64,000 bases of DNA from Anaerorhabdus sp036636695 (GCF_036636695.1 NZ_JAVWNW010000005.1); one strand, 5' to 3'; positions 8,150-16,567 are shown, counted from the first letter of the stretch. Notes: generated by a model from the letters alone, not told the origin. A program made the numbers and translations.

Positions 8150-9355
8150 ATGTCAAATTGTTTAGTAGCTCAATCAGGCGGACCTTCATCAGTTATTAAT
8201 GCAACAGTTGCTGGTGTAGTTAAAGCAAACCAATTAAACCAAGTTTATGATACAGTGTATGGTGGATTAAACGGTATTGAAGGAATTCTTAATGAAAGAC
8301 TTGTAGATTTAACAAATATGAGTGAGGAAGAAAATCGTATTCTTCGTCAAACTCCATCAAGTGCTTTAGGTTCTTGTCGTTACAAATTAAAAAGAGAAAA
8401 TGTTCAAGACTTTGAAAAATTAATTCAAGTTATGGAAAAATATGATATTGAAACATTATTCTACACAGGTGGAAATGATTCAATGGATACAGTTGCTGCA
8501 TTAAGTGAATATGCAAAAGCTAAAGGAATTACAAACCGTCGTTTCGTAGGTTGTCCTAAGACTGTAGATAATGACCTAATGGTTACTGATCACTGTCCAG
8601 GATTTGCAAGTGCTGCAAAATTCATCGCAACTACTGCAATGCAAACATGGTTAGATGTTAATGTTTATACACGTCAAGAAGTATTTATTCTTGAAACAAT
8701 GGGAAGAGATGCTGGTTGGTTAGCTGCTTCTAGTTGCTTAAGTGGAATTGTTGACTTAGTTGTTCTTCCAGAACAACCATTTAATAAAGAAGTATTCTTG
8801 GGTGAAGTTAAGAAATGCATCGCAGAAAAGAACAAATGTTATGTTGTTGTTTCTGAAGGTGTTCGTTACCCAGATGGTACTTACCTTGCAGCTGGTGAAG
8901 CTAAGAATGATGGTTTCGGTCATGCAATCTTAGGTGGAGCAGGAAATGCGCTTAAGAATTTAATTCTTGAATCAGGTTCAGCTTCTCGTTGTAAAGTTCA
9001 AGACTTATCAACAGCTCAACGTTGTCATGCTTCTGAACAATCATTAGTAGACGTAGAAGAAAGTTTCAAACTTGGTATGAGTGCTCATATGAGATCAATG
9101 GATAAAACATTTACAGGTAAGATGGTAGGTGTTAAACGTAAAGATACAGCTGAATACGATGTTGAATACTTTGCAACTGATGCATCTAATGTCGCAAACC
9201 ATGTTAAGAATTTCCCAGCAGAATGGATTCTTCCAAACTACCGTGGAATTAGTGATGAAGCTTATAGCTACTTACGTCCACTTATTCAAGGGGAACCAGT
9301 TATCATTATGAAAGATGGTATCCCAGCTTACGTAAAACCTTATTACATGCGTTAA
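8150..9355 (+). CDS. pfp: Pyrophosphate-dependent 6-phosphofructokinase
   Basis: Glycolytic phosphofructokinase of the PPi-using type. The N-terminus reads CLVAQSGGPSSVINATVAG. At the phosphoryl-donor site the sequence is GGNDS (Asp at residue 110) and PKTVDND (Lys at residue 137); ATP-specific enzymes carry glycines at these two positions, so PPi is the predicted phosphoryl donor. 401 residues fits the short PFP group. It has its own promoter, AGGAGG ribosome-binding site and terminator. PPi use saves ATP and makes the step reversible, consistent with an anaerobic fermenter (inference). Confidence 0.92.
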   Translation: MSNCLVAQSGGPSSVINATVAGVVKANQLNQVYDTVYGGLNGIEGILNERLVDLTNMSEEENRILRQTPSSALGSCRYKLKRENVQDFEKLIQVMEKYDIETLFYTGGNDSMDTVAALSEYAKAKGITNRRFVGCPKTVDNDLMVTDHCPGFASAAKFIATTAMQTWLDVNVYTRQEVFILETMGRDAGWLAASSCLSGIVDLVVLPEQPFNKEVFLGEVKKCIAEKNKCYVVVSEGVRYPDGTYLAAGEAKNDGFGHAILGGAGNALKNLILESGSASRCKVQDLSTAQRCHASEQSLVDVEESFKLGMSAHMRSMDKTFTGKMVGVKRKDTAEYDVEYFATDASNVANHVKNFPAEWILPNYRGISDEAYSYLRPLIQGEPVIIMKDGIPAYVKPYYMR

Positions 9356-9358
9356 TTG

Positions 9359-9379
9359 AAGAGCCTTCGGGCTCTTTTA
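9359..9379 (+). terminator. Terminator after pfp
   Basis: AAGAGCC-TTCG-GGCTCTT, a UUCG-type tetraloop hairpin followed by T residues. Confidence 0.93.
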
Positions 9380-9382
9380 TTA

Positions 9383-9408
9383 TTGACTCTACCAATGGTC
9401 GGTTGAAA
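9383..9408 (+). promoter_or_regulatory. Candidate operator shared with the second XRE locus
   Basis: CTCTACCAAT (9387-9396), six bases, then TTGAAA (9403-9408), with TTG in front. The same arrangement occurs at 22522-22547; 20 of 26 bases agree by hand alignment. TTGAAA here could be a -35 with TATTCT at 9425-9430 (16 nt). ACCAATGGT (9391-9399) is also a short palindrome. Confidence 0.4.
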
Positions 9409-9448
9409 TTTTTGTGCAATTATCTATTCTTTACTTAGGAGGTGCAAG

Positions 9449-10216
9449 ATGCATACAATAGACAATATAAAATTTGGAGAATTCTTAATTGAACTGCGGA
9501 AGGAAAAAGGATATACCCAAAAAGATGTGGCAGAAAGATTAGGTGTATCCGACAAAGCAGTAAGTAAATGGGAAAGAGGATTATCATTTCCGGATATTAC
9601 ACTTTTAGAACCCCTTGCAAACATGTTCAATATAACTTTAACTGAACTCTATCATAGTGAACGAATAAAAGAAGGTGAAAAGTTAGATAAAGAACAAATT
9701 GGTTTGATACTTGAAAGTTCAATTCAAGCTACTAGTGAAGAGATAGCAATGAGTAAGAGGATACAATTGATGAAAACAATTTACTTTCTTTTATCAATAA
9801 GCATCATGTGCATAATTACTGTATGGATGAGTTCAATGAATTATTTACCACCCCAAGGAACAGTTAATGACATAGGAAAGATTCAATTATTGACACTAAT
9901 AATATTGGTATATTTCACTTTTTTTGCCAAAACAAAGTTACCTATATACTATGACCAAAATAAGGTTGATGTGTATACACATGGTTTTGTGCGGTTCCAT
10001 ATTGCTGGTTTGAAATTAAATAATAATAACTGGCAAGCAATTGTCTATGCGAATTGTGTGGGGTTATCAATCTATCTTGTACTCTTATCAATTATCTATG
10101 CAATTTATTCAGCATTTTCACCATTTACGTATGAAACAATGAAATCAGTTGCGATAATTTTATTAATACTACTAATGCTTGTCCCAACATATGTTGTAGG
10201 AAAGAAATATGAATAG
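9449..10216 (+). CDS. XRE-family regulator with C-terminal membrane domain
   Basis: Residues 7-62 form a Cro/C1-type helix-turn-helix (KGYTQKDVAERLGVSDKAVSKWERG). The second half is hydrophobic, with about four predicted membrane segments near residues 108-128, 143-160, 203-225 and 230-250. This DNA-binding plus membrane layout is common in Firmicute XRE proteins that may sense envelope state; the ligand is not known. AGGAGG precedes the start. It is a single gene between the pfp terminator and the DtxR promoter. Confidence 0.85.
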   Translation: MHTIDNIKFGEFLIELRKEKGYTQKDVAERLGVSDKAVSKWERGLSFPDITLLEPLANMFNITLTELYHSERIKEGEKLDKEQIGLILESSIQATSEEIAMSKRIQLMKTIYFLLSISIMCIITVWMSSMNYLPPQGTVNDIGKIQLLTLIILVYFTFFAKTKLPIYYDQNKVDVYTHGFVRFHIAGLKLNNNNWQAIVYANCVGLSIYLVLLSIIYAIYSAFSPFTYETMKSVAIILLILLMLVPTYVVGKKYE

Positions 10217-10221
10217 CATGC

Positions 10222-10259
10222 GGTTTGAATAAGAATTTTGAATATGCTATACTCAAACC
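10222..10259 (+). promoter_or_regulatory. Promoter of the DtxR-type gene, framed by an inverted repeat
   Basis: TTGAAT (10225-10230) and TATACT (10248-10253) with 17-nt spacing and an upstream TG (extended -10). Perfect 7-nt arms GGTTTGA (10222-10228) and TCAAACC (10253-10259) enclose the promoter, a layout that could serve autoregulation. Confidence 0.7.
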
Positions 10260-10284
10260 ATATAACAAGGTTTGGAGGTCTTTT

Positions 10285-10656
10285 GTGAAAATACAAGAAT
10301 CAGCAGAAAATTATTTAGAAACGATATTAATGTTACATAAAAAAAATGGAAATGTTCGGTCAATCGATATTGCAACTGAAATGAGTTTTTCTAAGCCATC
10401 GGTTAGTGAACAAATGAAAAAATTCCGCGAGAATGAACTTATACTCGTAGATGAAAATGGATTTATAACACTTACCGAAAAGGGAAGACTAATTGCCGAA
10501 AGTGTTTATGAACGACATGAGATGATTGCACAAATGCTTATGAGTTTAGGTGTTGAAAAAGAAATTGCTTATCAAGATTCTTGTCGTATTGAACATGTGC
10601 TAAGTGTTGAAACATTTGAGTGTTTAAAGAATCATTATAATAATCATAAAAAATAG
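10285..10656 (+). CDS. DtxR/MntR-family metal-dependent repressor
   Basis: A 123-residue winged-helix regulator of the DtxR family. The helix-turn-helix is RSIDIATEMSFSKPSVSEQMKKF; the dimer and metal domain contains ERHEMI and DSCRIEHVLS, the usual ligand block with Cys, Glu and His. The N-terminal ligand region reads ENYLETI, with Asn where MntR has Asp. The SH3-like third domain is absent, as in MntR. The start is the GTG at 10285 with GGAGG 6 nt before; the upstream in-frame ATG at 10225 lies in the promoter. Metal (Fe or Mn) is undecided, and no metal transporter is adjacent. Confidence 0.88.
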   Translation: MKIQESAENYLETILMLHKKNGNVRSIDIATEMSFSKPSVSEQMKKFRENELILVDENGFITLTEKGRLIAESVYERHEMIAQMLMSLGVEKEIAYQDSCRIEHVLSVETFECLKNHYNNHKK

Positions 10657-10680
10657 TGGATATTCCACTATTTTATTTTT
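10651..10680. terminator. Bidirectional terminator between the DtxR gene and the diguanylate cyclase gene
   Basis: Ten-base-pair perfect stem AAATAGTGGA / TCCACTATTT with a 3-nt loop; T-rich on the + side and A-rich on the other. It includes stop codons of both convergent genes. Confidence 0.85.
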
Positions 10681-11983
10681 GAAAATGAACACTATTTTTT
10701 GAACTGTATTTTACATAATAGATTGCTTCATCCGCACGCTGAATTATTTGATGATAATCAATATCTTCGTCTTTAAATATGGATATTCCACAAGAAGTGG
10801 CAAATTTAATTTTGGAATTATTCCAAGGAAGTTCAATAGAATTAACATAATCTAATATATTTTGCGCAAACTTCGTCGCATCAATTTCTGTTGTATAAGG
10901 AAGAATACATAAGAACTCTTCTCCACCCCAACGGAAGGAATAACCATCATGTTGTTCAAAGAATGCTTTTAGGATATGGGAGAAAGCTTTAATCACAATA
11001 TCTCCACCTGTATGTCCGTATTCATCATTCACACTTTTAAAATTATCTAAATCAAAGAAAAAGATTGCCGTATTTTTCTTTGTTTCTTTATATTCATCAA
11101 ATGCGTATTGAAGCTTTTCTGATAATGCATGACGGTTGTATAAATTTGTCAATGCATCACGATAGGCAACATGCTTTAGATGATTTTTTTCGTCTACATG
11201 GTCACTGACATTTTTAAGGGTTCCCATGAGTTTCAATGAGTTTCCTTTTTTGTCACGTAAAGATATATGATTAACCTCATACCAGTCTTCGCGTTTGCTT
11301 TCAGCATTGTATACTCGCATATATTCAGATAAACGATGATGTTTGCCTATTTCATTCATACATGCCATTAAGCAATCACCTAAACTTTCGGTGAACAAAT
11401 GTATAAGTTCAATGGAAATAGGTTTATATTCGTTATCGGTGAAAGTGAATACTTTATCAAAGATACTATATTCCCAAAGGTAATCACAAGATGCTTCTAT
11501 TAGAAGTCGATCGTAATAAATTTCATCTTTATCACTTTCGATTTTATTGTGAAAAGCAGAAATATCATTCGCAAATCCAATGATACGTTTAACAATACCT
11601 TCGCTATCGGATAGTGAAACTAGATTTATTTTTAGCCAAATATATGTATTGTCACTTTTTAAATAGCGTATCTCAAAAGAAGATTTATATTTTTTATTTC
11701 GAACCAATTGATTGAATTCATTAGTAAATTCATCCATATCATTTTTGTGAATATTTTTAAAGAAGTCAGTATAATCATCATAAACCAGTTGATCCCATCC
11801 GAGTAAATCAGAATAACCAGAAGAAAACATAGTTAAATCATCTTGTGGAAAAATATCAATACGAAAATCACTACAAGTATCGAGTATGTAGTCAACTTGT
11901 GATGGATTAAATGGTTCTTTAGATGGATCTAAGTTAATTTGGTGTAATGCTTCATTTTGAAGCGTAGGTTCTAATTTAGTCAT
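10673..11983 (-). CDS. PAS-GGDEF diguanylate cyclase
   Basis: Cytoplasmic 436-residue protein making cyclic di-GMP. The N-terminal 270 residues show PAS/PAC-like segments (YLKSDNTYIWLKINLVSLSD near residue 110, then a second region ending NSLKLMGTLKNVSDH). The GGDEF domain occupies the last 165 residues: DALTNLYNRHAL, FFFDLDNFKSVNDEYGHTGGD and the active-site loop RWGGEEF at residues 351-357. The RxxD product-inhibition site is not present upstream of the loop. No signal peptide or membrane segment. GGAGAT lies before the start. No other c-di-GMP gene is in the window. Confidence 0.93.
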   Translation of the reverse strand: MTKLEPTLQNEALHQINLDPSKEPFNPSQVDYILDTCSDFRIDIFPQDDLTMFSSGYSDLLGWDQLVYDDYTDFFKNIHKNDMDEFTNEFNQLVRNKKYKSSFEIRYLKSDNTYIWLKINLVSLSDSEGIVKRIIGFANDISAFHNKIESDKDEIYYDRLLIEASCDYLWEYSIFDKVFTFTDNEYKPISIELIHLFTESLGDCLMACMNEIGKHHRLSEYMRVYNAESKREDWYEVNHISLRDKKGNSLKLMGTLKNVSDHVDEKNHLKHVAYRDALTNLYNRHALSEKLQYAFDEYKETKKNTAIFFFDLDNFKSVNDEYGHTGGDIVIKAFSHILKAFFEQHDGYSFRWGGEEFLCILPYTTEIDATKFAQNILDYVNSIELPWNNSKIKFATSCGISIFKDEDIDYHQIIQRADEAIYYVKYSSKNSVHFQK

Positions 11984-12091
11984 AATTCATCTCCGTAAAA
12001 TCTATTTATTTACAAGCAAATTATATCATTTCTAAATAGAGGTGGTAGAAATATACTCCATGACTTATAATATCAAAAAGGAGATATTTTT

Positions 12092-12346
12092 ATGTCTGAA
12101 TTATCGAAGTTACCAAACATAGGAAAAGAAATTGAAAGACAGTTAATTGCAGTGGGAATTTCTCAACCAAGTGAATTAGTGAAGATGGGTAGTAAAAATG
12201 CTTGGCTAAAAATTAAGGCAATAGATGATAGTGCATGTATCAATCGTCTTTATGCATTAGAAGGGGCGATACTTGGAATGCGTTGGCATGATTTACCTTC
12301 TGATCTTAAAAAAGATTTGAAAGATTTTTATAATTTAAACAAATAA
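12092..12346 (+). CDS. TfoX C-terminal domain protein
   Basis: An 84-residue protein equal to the C-terminal domain of TfoX-like proteins, a helix-hairpin-helix-like fold: LPNIGKEIERQLIAVGI, then ELVKMGSKNAWLKI and a tail with ALEGAILGMRWHDLP. The TfoX N-terminal domain is missing, and free-standing C-domains are common in Firmicutes with unknown role. TATAAT at 12066-12071 and AAGGAG before the ATG support expression. Confidence 0.85.
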   Translation: MSELSKLPNIGKEIERQLIAVGISQPSELVKMGSKNAWLKIKAIDDSACINRLYALEGAILGMRWHDLPSDLKKDLKDFYNLNK

Positions 12347-12355
12347 TCACATTCA

Positions 12356-12403
12356 TTGTAGGTAGATATTTTAAATGATATAAAGAAAGTGTCAAGGTGA
12401 CAC
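12356..12403 (+). promoter_or_regulatory. Promoter and palindromic operator of the VOC gene
   Basis: TTGTAG (12356-12361), 17 nt, TATAAA (12379-12384). A perfect inverted repeat GTGTCA-AGG-TGACAC covers 12389-12403, at the expected transcription start. This is the layout of a repressor operator; the regulator is not identifiable. Confidence 0.55.
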
Positions 12404-12418
12404 GAAAGGACTTTATAT

Positions 12419-12829
12419 ATGAAAATATATGCTTATTTAAATTTCAATGGTAATTGTAAAGATGCTGTTGAGTTTTATGCACAAGTATTTAATGTAGAAC
12501 CAAAAATAATGTATTTTAAAGATATGCCAAGTGATCCATCATTTCCAATGAATGATGCATTGAAGGATTTAGTACTCCATGCGCATTTAGAAATTGATGG
12601 TAACTCCTTGAAATTCTCTGATGCTATGCCAAGCAATCCAGTTACTGTAGGAGATAATTTCAATATTACTATTTCTGGAACTGATATTGAAAAACTAACA
12701 ATGTGGTTTAACCAACTTGCAATAGACGGTGAAATAATTATGCCATTGGAAAAATCATTTTTTAGTGAATTGTATGGGTATGTAAGAGATAAGTATGGCA
12801 TTGGTTGGCAAGTACTTTATGAAGCATAA
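12419..12829 (+). CDS. PhnB-like VOC superfamily protein
   Basis: A 136-residue protein of the vicinal-oxygen-chelate fold, PhnB-like group: YLNFNGNCKDAVEFYAQVF at the start, DALKDLVLHAHLEIDG in the middle and FFSELYGYVRDKYGIGWQV at the end. Most PhnB-like proteins have no assigned reaction. The AAAGGA ribosome-binding site is 7 nt before the ATG. It is a single gene under a palindromic operator, so probably inducible by a small molecule (inference). Confidence 0.88.
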   Translation: MKIYAYLNFNGNCKDAVEFYAQVFNVEPKIMYFKDMPSDPSFPMNDALKDLVLHAHLEIDGNSLKFSDAMPSNPVTVGDNFNITISGTDIEKLTMWFNQLAIDGEIIMPLEKSFFSELYGYVRDKYGIGWQVLYEA

Positions 12830-12835
12830 ATAAAA

Positions 12836-12882
12836 CCTGTAAGGTAATACCAAATAAATGGTAAGACCTTACAGGCTTTTTT
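12836..12882. terminator. Terminator between the VOC gene and the S41 lipoprotein gene
   Basis: CCTGTAAGGT (12836-12845) pairs with ACCTTACAGG (12866-12875), with a further inner TACC/GGTA pairing, followed by CTTTTTT. It lies between convergent genes and probably serves both. Confidence 0.9.
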
Positions 12883-12890
12883 ATTTATAA

Positions 12891-14129
12891 TTATTTGTTC
12901 TGCATAATCCATTGAATTTCAGCATCAACTCCATTTTCAAAATTTTCATAAGATTGTGGGATTGAAATATCAGGATAAAGGGAATCTTTTTCATAACCTT
13001 TAATTAATTCAAAATATTTTGTTGAATAACTAACTGTGATGGGTGTGCTTTCAAGTGTAAAATATTTTAATTCACCATAACCATTAACATTACCGCCACT
13101 AGGTGATCCAAGTAATGTACTGTTTAATTCCTCAATTGTGTCGATTGAATTCATGATTCCAGATGAGAATGTACTACTTCCAATTAATGTATAAAATTGT
13201 GTATTATTTTTCATTTGATATTTTTTTAGAACGTTCAGTAATGGATTAATGATAGATGAGTTTCCCCCAGTATTATAGCGTAAGTCGATTATGATTGTGT
13301 TGTATGTCGTAGAAGATAACTCAGTCTCTACTTGTTTTGCGAAATCTTTCATGGAAAGATTTGGATCTTCTTGACATGAGTTATATTGGATAAACAAAGT
13401 GTCATCATCAAGCGGTAAATAACGATAGATTTCTTGAGCGGCTGTAATTGGTGTTTGTTTACGTTCATACCATGCAAGTTGTGCTTGTTGAACTTCTTCT
13501 TCTGTTAAAGGAATGATGGGTATTTGTATTATGGATGCATCGGTTGTTTCGATAGTAAGATAGATATCTTCATCAATATTGATGATACCAAGATATTCCA
13601 ATGCTTCTTTAAAATTAATAGCATTAGAGAGTTGGGTTTCTAACCAAGCTTCGTTTTCATAGGAAATAATGGATTTCGCTTTTTCAACAACTTCTTGCAT
13701 AGGTATATCGTTGATTGATAAAACTTTTGTGCCAAGATAATCTTTATATTCGTCATTGATGATCATAAGGTGCCAACCATCATCAAATTTAACGATTGCG
13801 AAAGGTAAGGCGTGCAAATAAGAATACTTTGCATTTGTATAATCCAACATTGTATGAGCATCACCTACAAGCGAAAGCAAATGGCGTAGGGAATAGTAGA
13901 AATCAGAATCACTCATAGTTTCTATATTTTCACCAATTTTGTTTTTTTCCGTTTCTAATTCTTCTTTAGAAATATTTGCATAGAGATTTTTATGGTTTTT
14001 AGAAAGAGTATTATAAAACATGTTTAAATCATCCAGTTTGGGATTATTGGTAGAAACTTCTTGTTTGCTGCATCCTAACAATGAAATGGATAAACAAAGC
14101 ATAAGAACAAGTGTGATTAATTTTTTCAT
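12891..14129 (-). CDS. S41-family (C-terminal processing) peptidase-like lipoprotein
   Basis: A 412-residue exported lipoprotein. It starts MKKLITLVLMLCLSISLLGC, a signal peptide ending in a lipobox with Cys 20. The C-terminal half has the S41 core: IIIDLRYNTGGNSS near residue 285 and the presumed nucleophile in IGSSTFSSGIMN near residue 320, then LLGSPSGGNVNGYG. No PDZ domain is obvious. The start at 14129 is chosen because AAGGAG lies 6 nt upstream and the signal peptide begins there; the longer ATG at 14150 adds seven residues. The substrate is unknown. Confidence 0.85.
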   Translation of the reverse strand: MKKLITLVLMLCLSISLLGCSKQEVSTNNPKLDDLNMFYNTLSKNHKNLYANISKEELETEKNKIGENIETMSDSDFYYSLRHLLSLVGDAHTMLDYTNAKYSYLHALPFAIVKFDDGWHLMIINDEYKDYLGTKVLSINDIPMQEVVEKAKSIISYENEAWLETQLSNAINFKEALEYLGIINIDEDIYLTIETTDASIIQIPIIPLTEEEVQQAQLAWYERKQTPITAAQEIYRYLPLDDDTLFIQYNSCQEDPNLSMKDFAKQVETELSSTTYNTIIIDLRYNTGGNSSIINPLLNVLKKYQMKNNTQFYTLIGSSTFSSGIMNSIDTIEELNSTLLGSPSGGNVNGYGELKYFTLESTPITVSYSTKYFELIKGYEKDSLYPDISIPQSYENFENGVDAEIQWIMQNK

Positions 14130-14433
14130 TGAATTCTCCTTAATAAACATATGTTGTAATTATTATAGCTTCTATTTGAAGAAAAATAAAAGTATCTAAA
14201 GTTACTTAATCCAATATAAGAAAATAATGACATAATGTACTAAATGATGATAAATACTATGAATAGCTAAAATTATCATATTATAATGAACATTGATTAT
14301 TAGACTATCTAATTGAGATTATAGGCCATCATCTAGTTGTAGTAACTATTTGTCAGAGAAATGAATTGTGCACAATATCATAAAAACAGGCTAGAATAGG
14401 GGAGCTAAGAAATAAATTAAATAAAATGTAAAA

Positions 14434-14458
14434 ATTTTCATAAAATGTTTATGAAAAT
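14434..14458. promoter_or_regulatory. 25-nt perfect palindrome, candidate opp operator
   Basis: ATTTTCATAAA and TTTATGAAAAT, 11-nt perfect arms around ATG, ending 14 nt before the opp -35 box. Its left half (14433-14447) matches the CodY box AATTTTCWGAAAATT at 13 of 15 positions. No T run follows, so it is not a terminator. Confidence 0.55.
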
Positions 14459-14472
14459 AATTTCAATGTTTC

Positions 14473-14501
14473 TTGACTTTTTCACCTAATAATCATAAAA
14501 T
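14473..14501 (+). promoter_or_regulatory. Main promoter of the opp operon
   Basis: TTGACT (14473-14478) and TAAAAT (14496-14501) with a 17-nt spacer. The predicted leader contains a CAAATCA-AC-TGATTTG inverted repeat at 14509-14524, just before the ribosome-binding site GGAGGG. Confidence 0.75.
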
Positions 14502-14538
14502 AAAGAGGCAAATCAACTGATTTGACGGAGGGAAGATT

Positions 14539-16503
14539 ATGAAAAAATTACTTATTGCGTTACTTGCATTAGTAATGGTTGCAGGGTGCTCTAGTAAGCC
14601 AGCCACTTCTACACCTAACACTGGTGGGGAAGCAGGAGCTAAAACTTCAGCAGATTACGTTTATGTATTCACTACAGATATGCAATCAATGGACTATGTA
14701 GTAACACAAAACGCTGGGGACCATGAAATTAATGCGAACCTAGTTGATGGATTACTTGAAAATGATAATAAGGGTAATTACGTTCCAGCTTTAGCTGAGG
14801 ACTGGTCAGCAAATGAAGACAGTACTGTTTGGACATTCAACATTAGACCAGGGGTTCAATGGGTTACAAGCACTGGTGAAGTTTATGATGAATTAAAAGC
14901 TCAAGACTTCGTTACTGGACTACGTCATGCTGCTGAATTCAATTCACAAACAATTGGATTAGTACAAACTTCAATCAAGAACTTAGATGCTTATGTAAAT
15001 GGGCAAGTTGCTTGGGAAGAAGTAGGAGTTAAAGCTATTGATGACTATACTCTAGAATATACACTTGAAGCTCCAGAATCTTATTTTGATACAAAAACAA
15101 CTTATTCAATTTTATTCCCAATTAATCAAGAATTCCTTGAAGCACAAGGTGAAGGTTGTAAATTAGGAGCTGCAGATGTTAACAAATGTAGTTTCGGTAA
15201 TGCAGCTAACTATGATTCAATTCTTTATAATGGTGGATACATTTTAACTTCTAATGTTTCTAAATCAGAACAAAAATTAGTTAAGAATGAAAACTACTGG
15301 GATGCAGAACACGTTTATATCAACAATGTAACTCGTGTATATGATGATGGATCAGATCCAGCTTCAACTGTAAACGGTTTCGAAAATTCTGGTTATTCTG
15401 AAGCAGTTATTCTTGTATCTTCTGATAACTTTGATGCTACTCTTGATAAATATAAAGACAATGCATACAACGGTTTACAAAATACATATACTTTCGGTAT
15501 GAACTTCAATTTCAACCGCACAAATTATAACCATACAAACAAAACAACAGATAAAGAAAAACAAGATACTTATAATGCATTACAAAATGCGAACTTCCGT
15601 TTAGCAATGAAGACTGGTATGGACCGTGTTTCTTACATGTCTCAAGCTATGCGTCAAGATATCGCTGCTATGGCATTACGTAATATGGAATGCCCATACA
15701 ACTTCGTATTAACAAGTGACGGAAAACCTTATGGTGACTTAGTAGCAGCTAATGTTACAACAGCTACTGAATTAGCTGAAGGAACTGATCCTTTCTACAA
15801 TCCTGAAAAAGCAATGGAATACATGAAGAAAGCAGAAGCTGAACTTGATGTTACATTCCCTATTAAACTTGATATGTTAGTACAACAAAATGACAAAACA
15901 TTAGTTGCTCAAGCATCATCTTTAAAACAATCAATTGAATCTTCATTACCTGGTTATGTTGAAATTAATGTAATTTTAGCTGATGATGATACAGTAAGTA
16001 GAGCTTCTTATACAGCAGTAGGTCCTGAAGACACTGACTGGGATATTAATACATCTACTGGTTGGGGTGCTGACTATTTAGATCCAAAAACTTATTTAAA
16101 CATTTGGTCTATTAAGAGCGGTGACGTTATTGAAACAACAATGGGTATTGCAAAAGCAGATAACCCTAGCTACAATGATCCAGCTAACCAAGCTGCAATC
16201 AAAGCTGTAGGTCTAGATAAATACCAAGCAATGTTAGACGAAGCAGATGCTATCGTTAATGACAATGATGCTCGTTATGCTGCATATGCAAAAGCTGAAG
16301 CTTTCTTAATTGATAATGCATTAGCATTCCCAATTCAAACACAAACAAGAGCTGTAAATTACCACTTAGCTAAGTTCAATCCATTTGAACGTTCATATAG
16401 CATGGCTGGAATTTCTGGTTATAAATTCAAAAATTTAGTAGTTACTGATCAAGCAATTACAGTTGCTGATTATCAAGCTGCTAAAGAAGCTTGGATGAAA
16501 TAG
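14539..16503 (+). CDS. Oligopeptide ABC transporter substrate-binding lipoprotein (OppA/AmiA type)
   Basis: A 654-residue exported solute-binding protein of family 5 (peptide type). The signal peptide MKKLLIALLALVMVAGC ends in a lipobox with Cys 17. Family blocks include LVDGLLENDNKGNYVPALAEDWS and TWGADYLDP-like WGADYLDPKTYLNIW near residue 515. A cysteine pair (CKLGAADVNKC) near residues 212-222 fits the streptococcal Ami-type proteins. It is the first gene of opp; a terminator-like hairpin separates it from the permease genes, which usually gives excess binding protein. Confidence 0.93.
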   Translation: MKKLLIALLALVMVAGCSSKPATSTPNTGGEAGAKTSADYVYVFTTDMQSMDYVVTQNAGDHEINANLVDGLLENDNKGNYVPALAEDWSANEDSTVWTFNIRPGVQWVTSTGEVYDELKAQDFVTGLRHAAEFNSQTIGLVQTSIKNLDAYVNGQVAWEEVGVKAIDDYTLEYTLEAPESYFDTKTTYSILFPINQEFLEAQGEGCKLGAADVNKCSFGNAANYDSILYNGGYILTSNVSKSEQKLVKNENYWDAEHVYINNVTRVYDDGSDPASTVNGFENSGYSEAVILVSSDNFDATLDKYKDNAYNGLQNTYTFGMNFNFNRTNYNHTNKTTDKEKQDTYNALQNANFRLAMKTGMDRVSYMSQAMRQDIAAMALRNMECPYNFVLTSDGKPYGDLVAANVTTATELAEGTDPFYNPEKAMEYMKKAEAELDVTFPIKLDMLVQQNDKTLVAQASSLKQSIESSLPGYVEINVILADDDTVSRASYTAVGPEDTDWDINTSTGWGADYLDPKTYLNIWSIKSGDVIETTMGIAKADNPSYNDPANQAAIKAVGLDKYQAMLDEADAIVNDNDARYAAYAKAEAFLIDNALAFPIQTQTRAVNYHLAKFNPFERSYSMAGISGYKFKNLVVTDQAITVADYQAAKEAWMK

Positions 16504-16530
16504 TTCCAAACTTACGAGATTTGTGTTAAG

Positions 16531-16550
16531 AATTCGTTGACTAACGAATT
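16531..16550. promoter_or_regulatory. Palindrome over the internal opp promoter
   Basis: AATTCGTT-GACT-AACGAATT, 8-nt perfect arms. The TTGACT -35 box of the internal promoter begins inside the left arm and ends at the right arm, so a protein bound here would cover it. Confidence 0.5.
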
Positions 16551-16566
16551 AAGCCCAAACTATAAT
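16537..16566 (+). promoter_or_regulatory. Internal promoter for oppBCDF
   Basis: TTGACT (16537-16542), 18 nt, TATAAT (16561-16566). Transcription would start near 16573, inside the 5' arm of the following hairpin. Confidence 0.6.
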
Positions 16567-16567
16567 C

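Larger units (their letters stand above)
14130..14538 (+). other. 409-bp intergenic region before the opp operon
   Basis: AT-rich and without coding potential in either strand. It holds a 12-nt perfect palindrome ATTGTGCACAAT (14365-14376), the 25-nt palindrome at 14434-14458, the opp promoter and a small leader hairpin. The part from 14160 to 14360 shows nothing I can identify. Confidence 0.7.
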
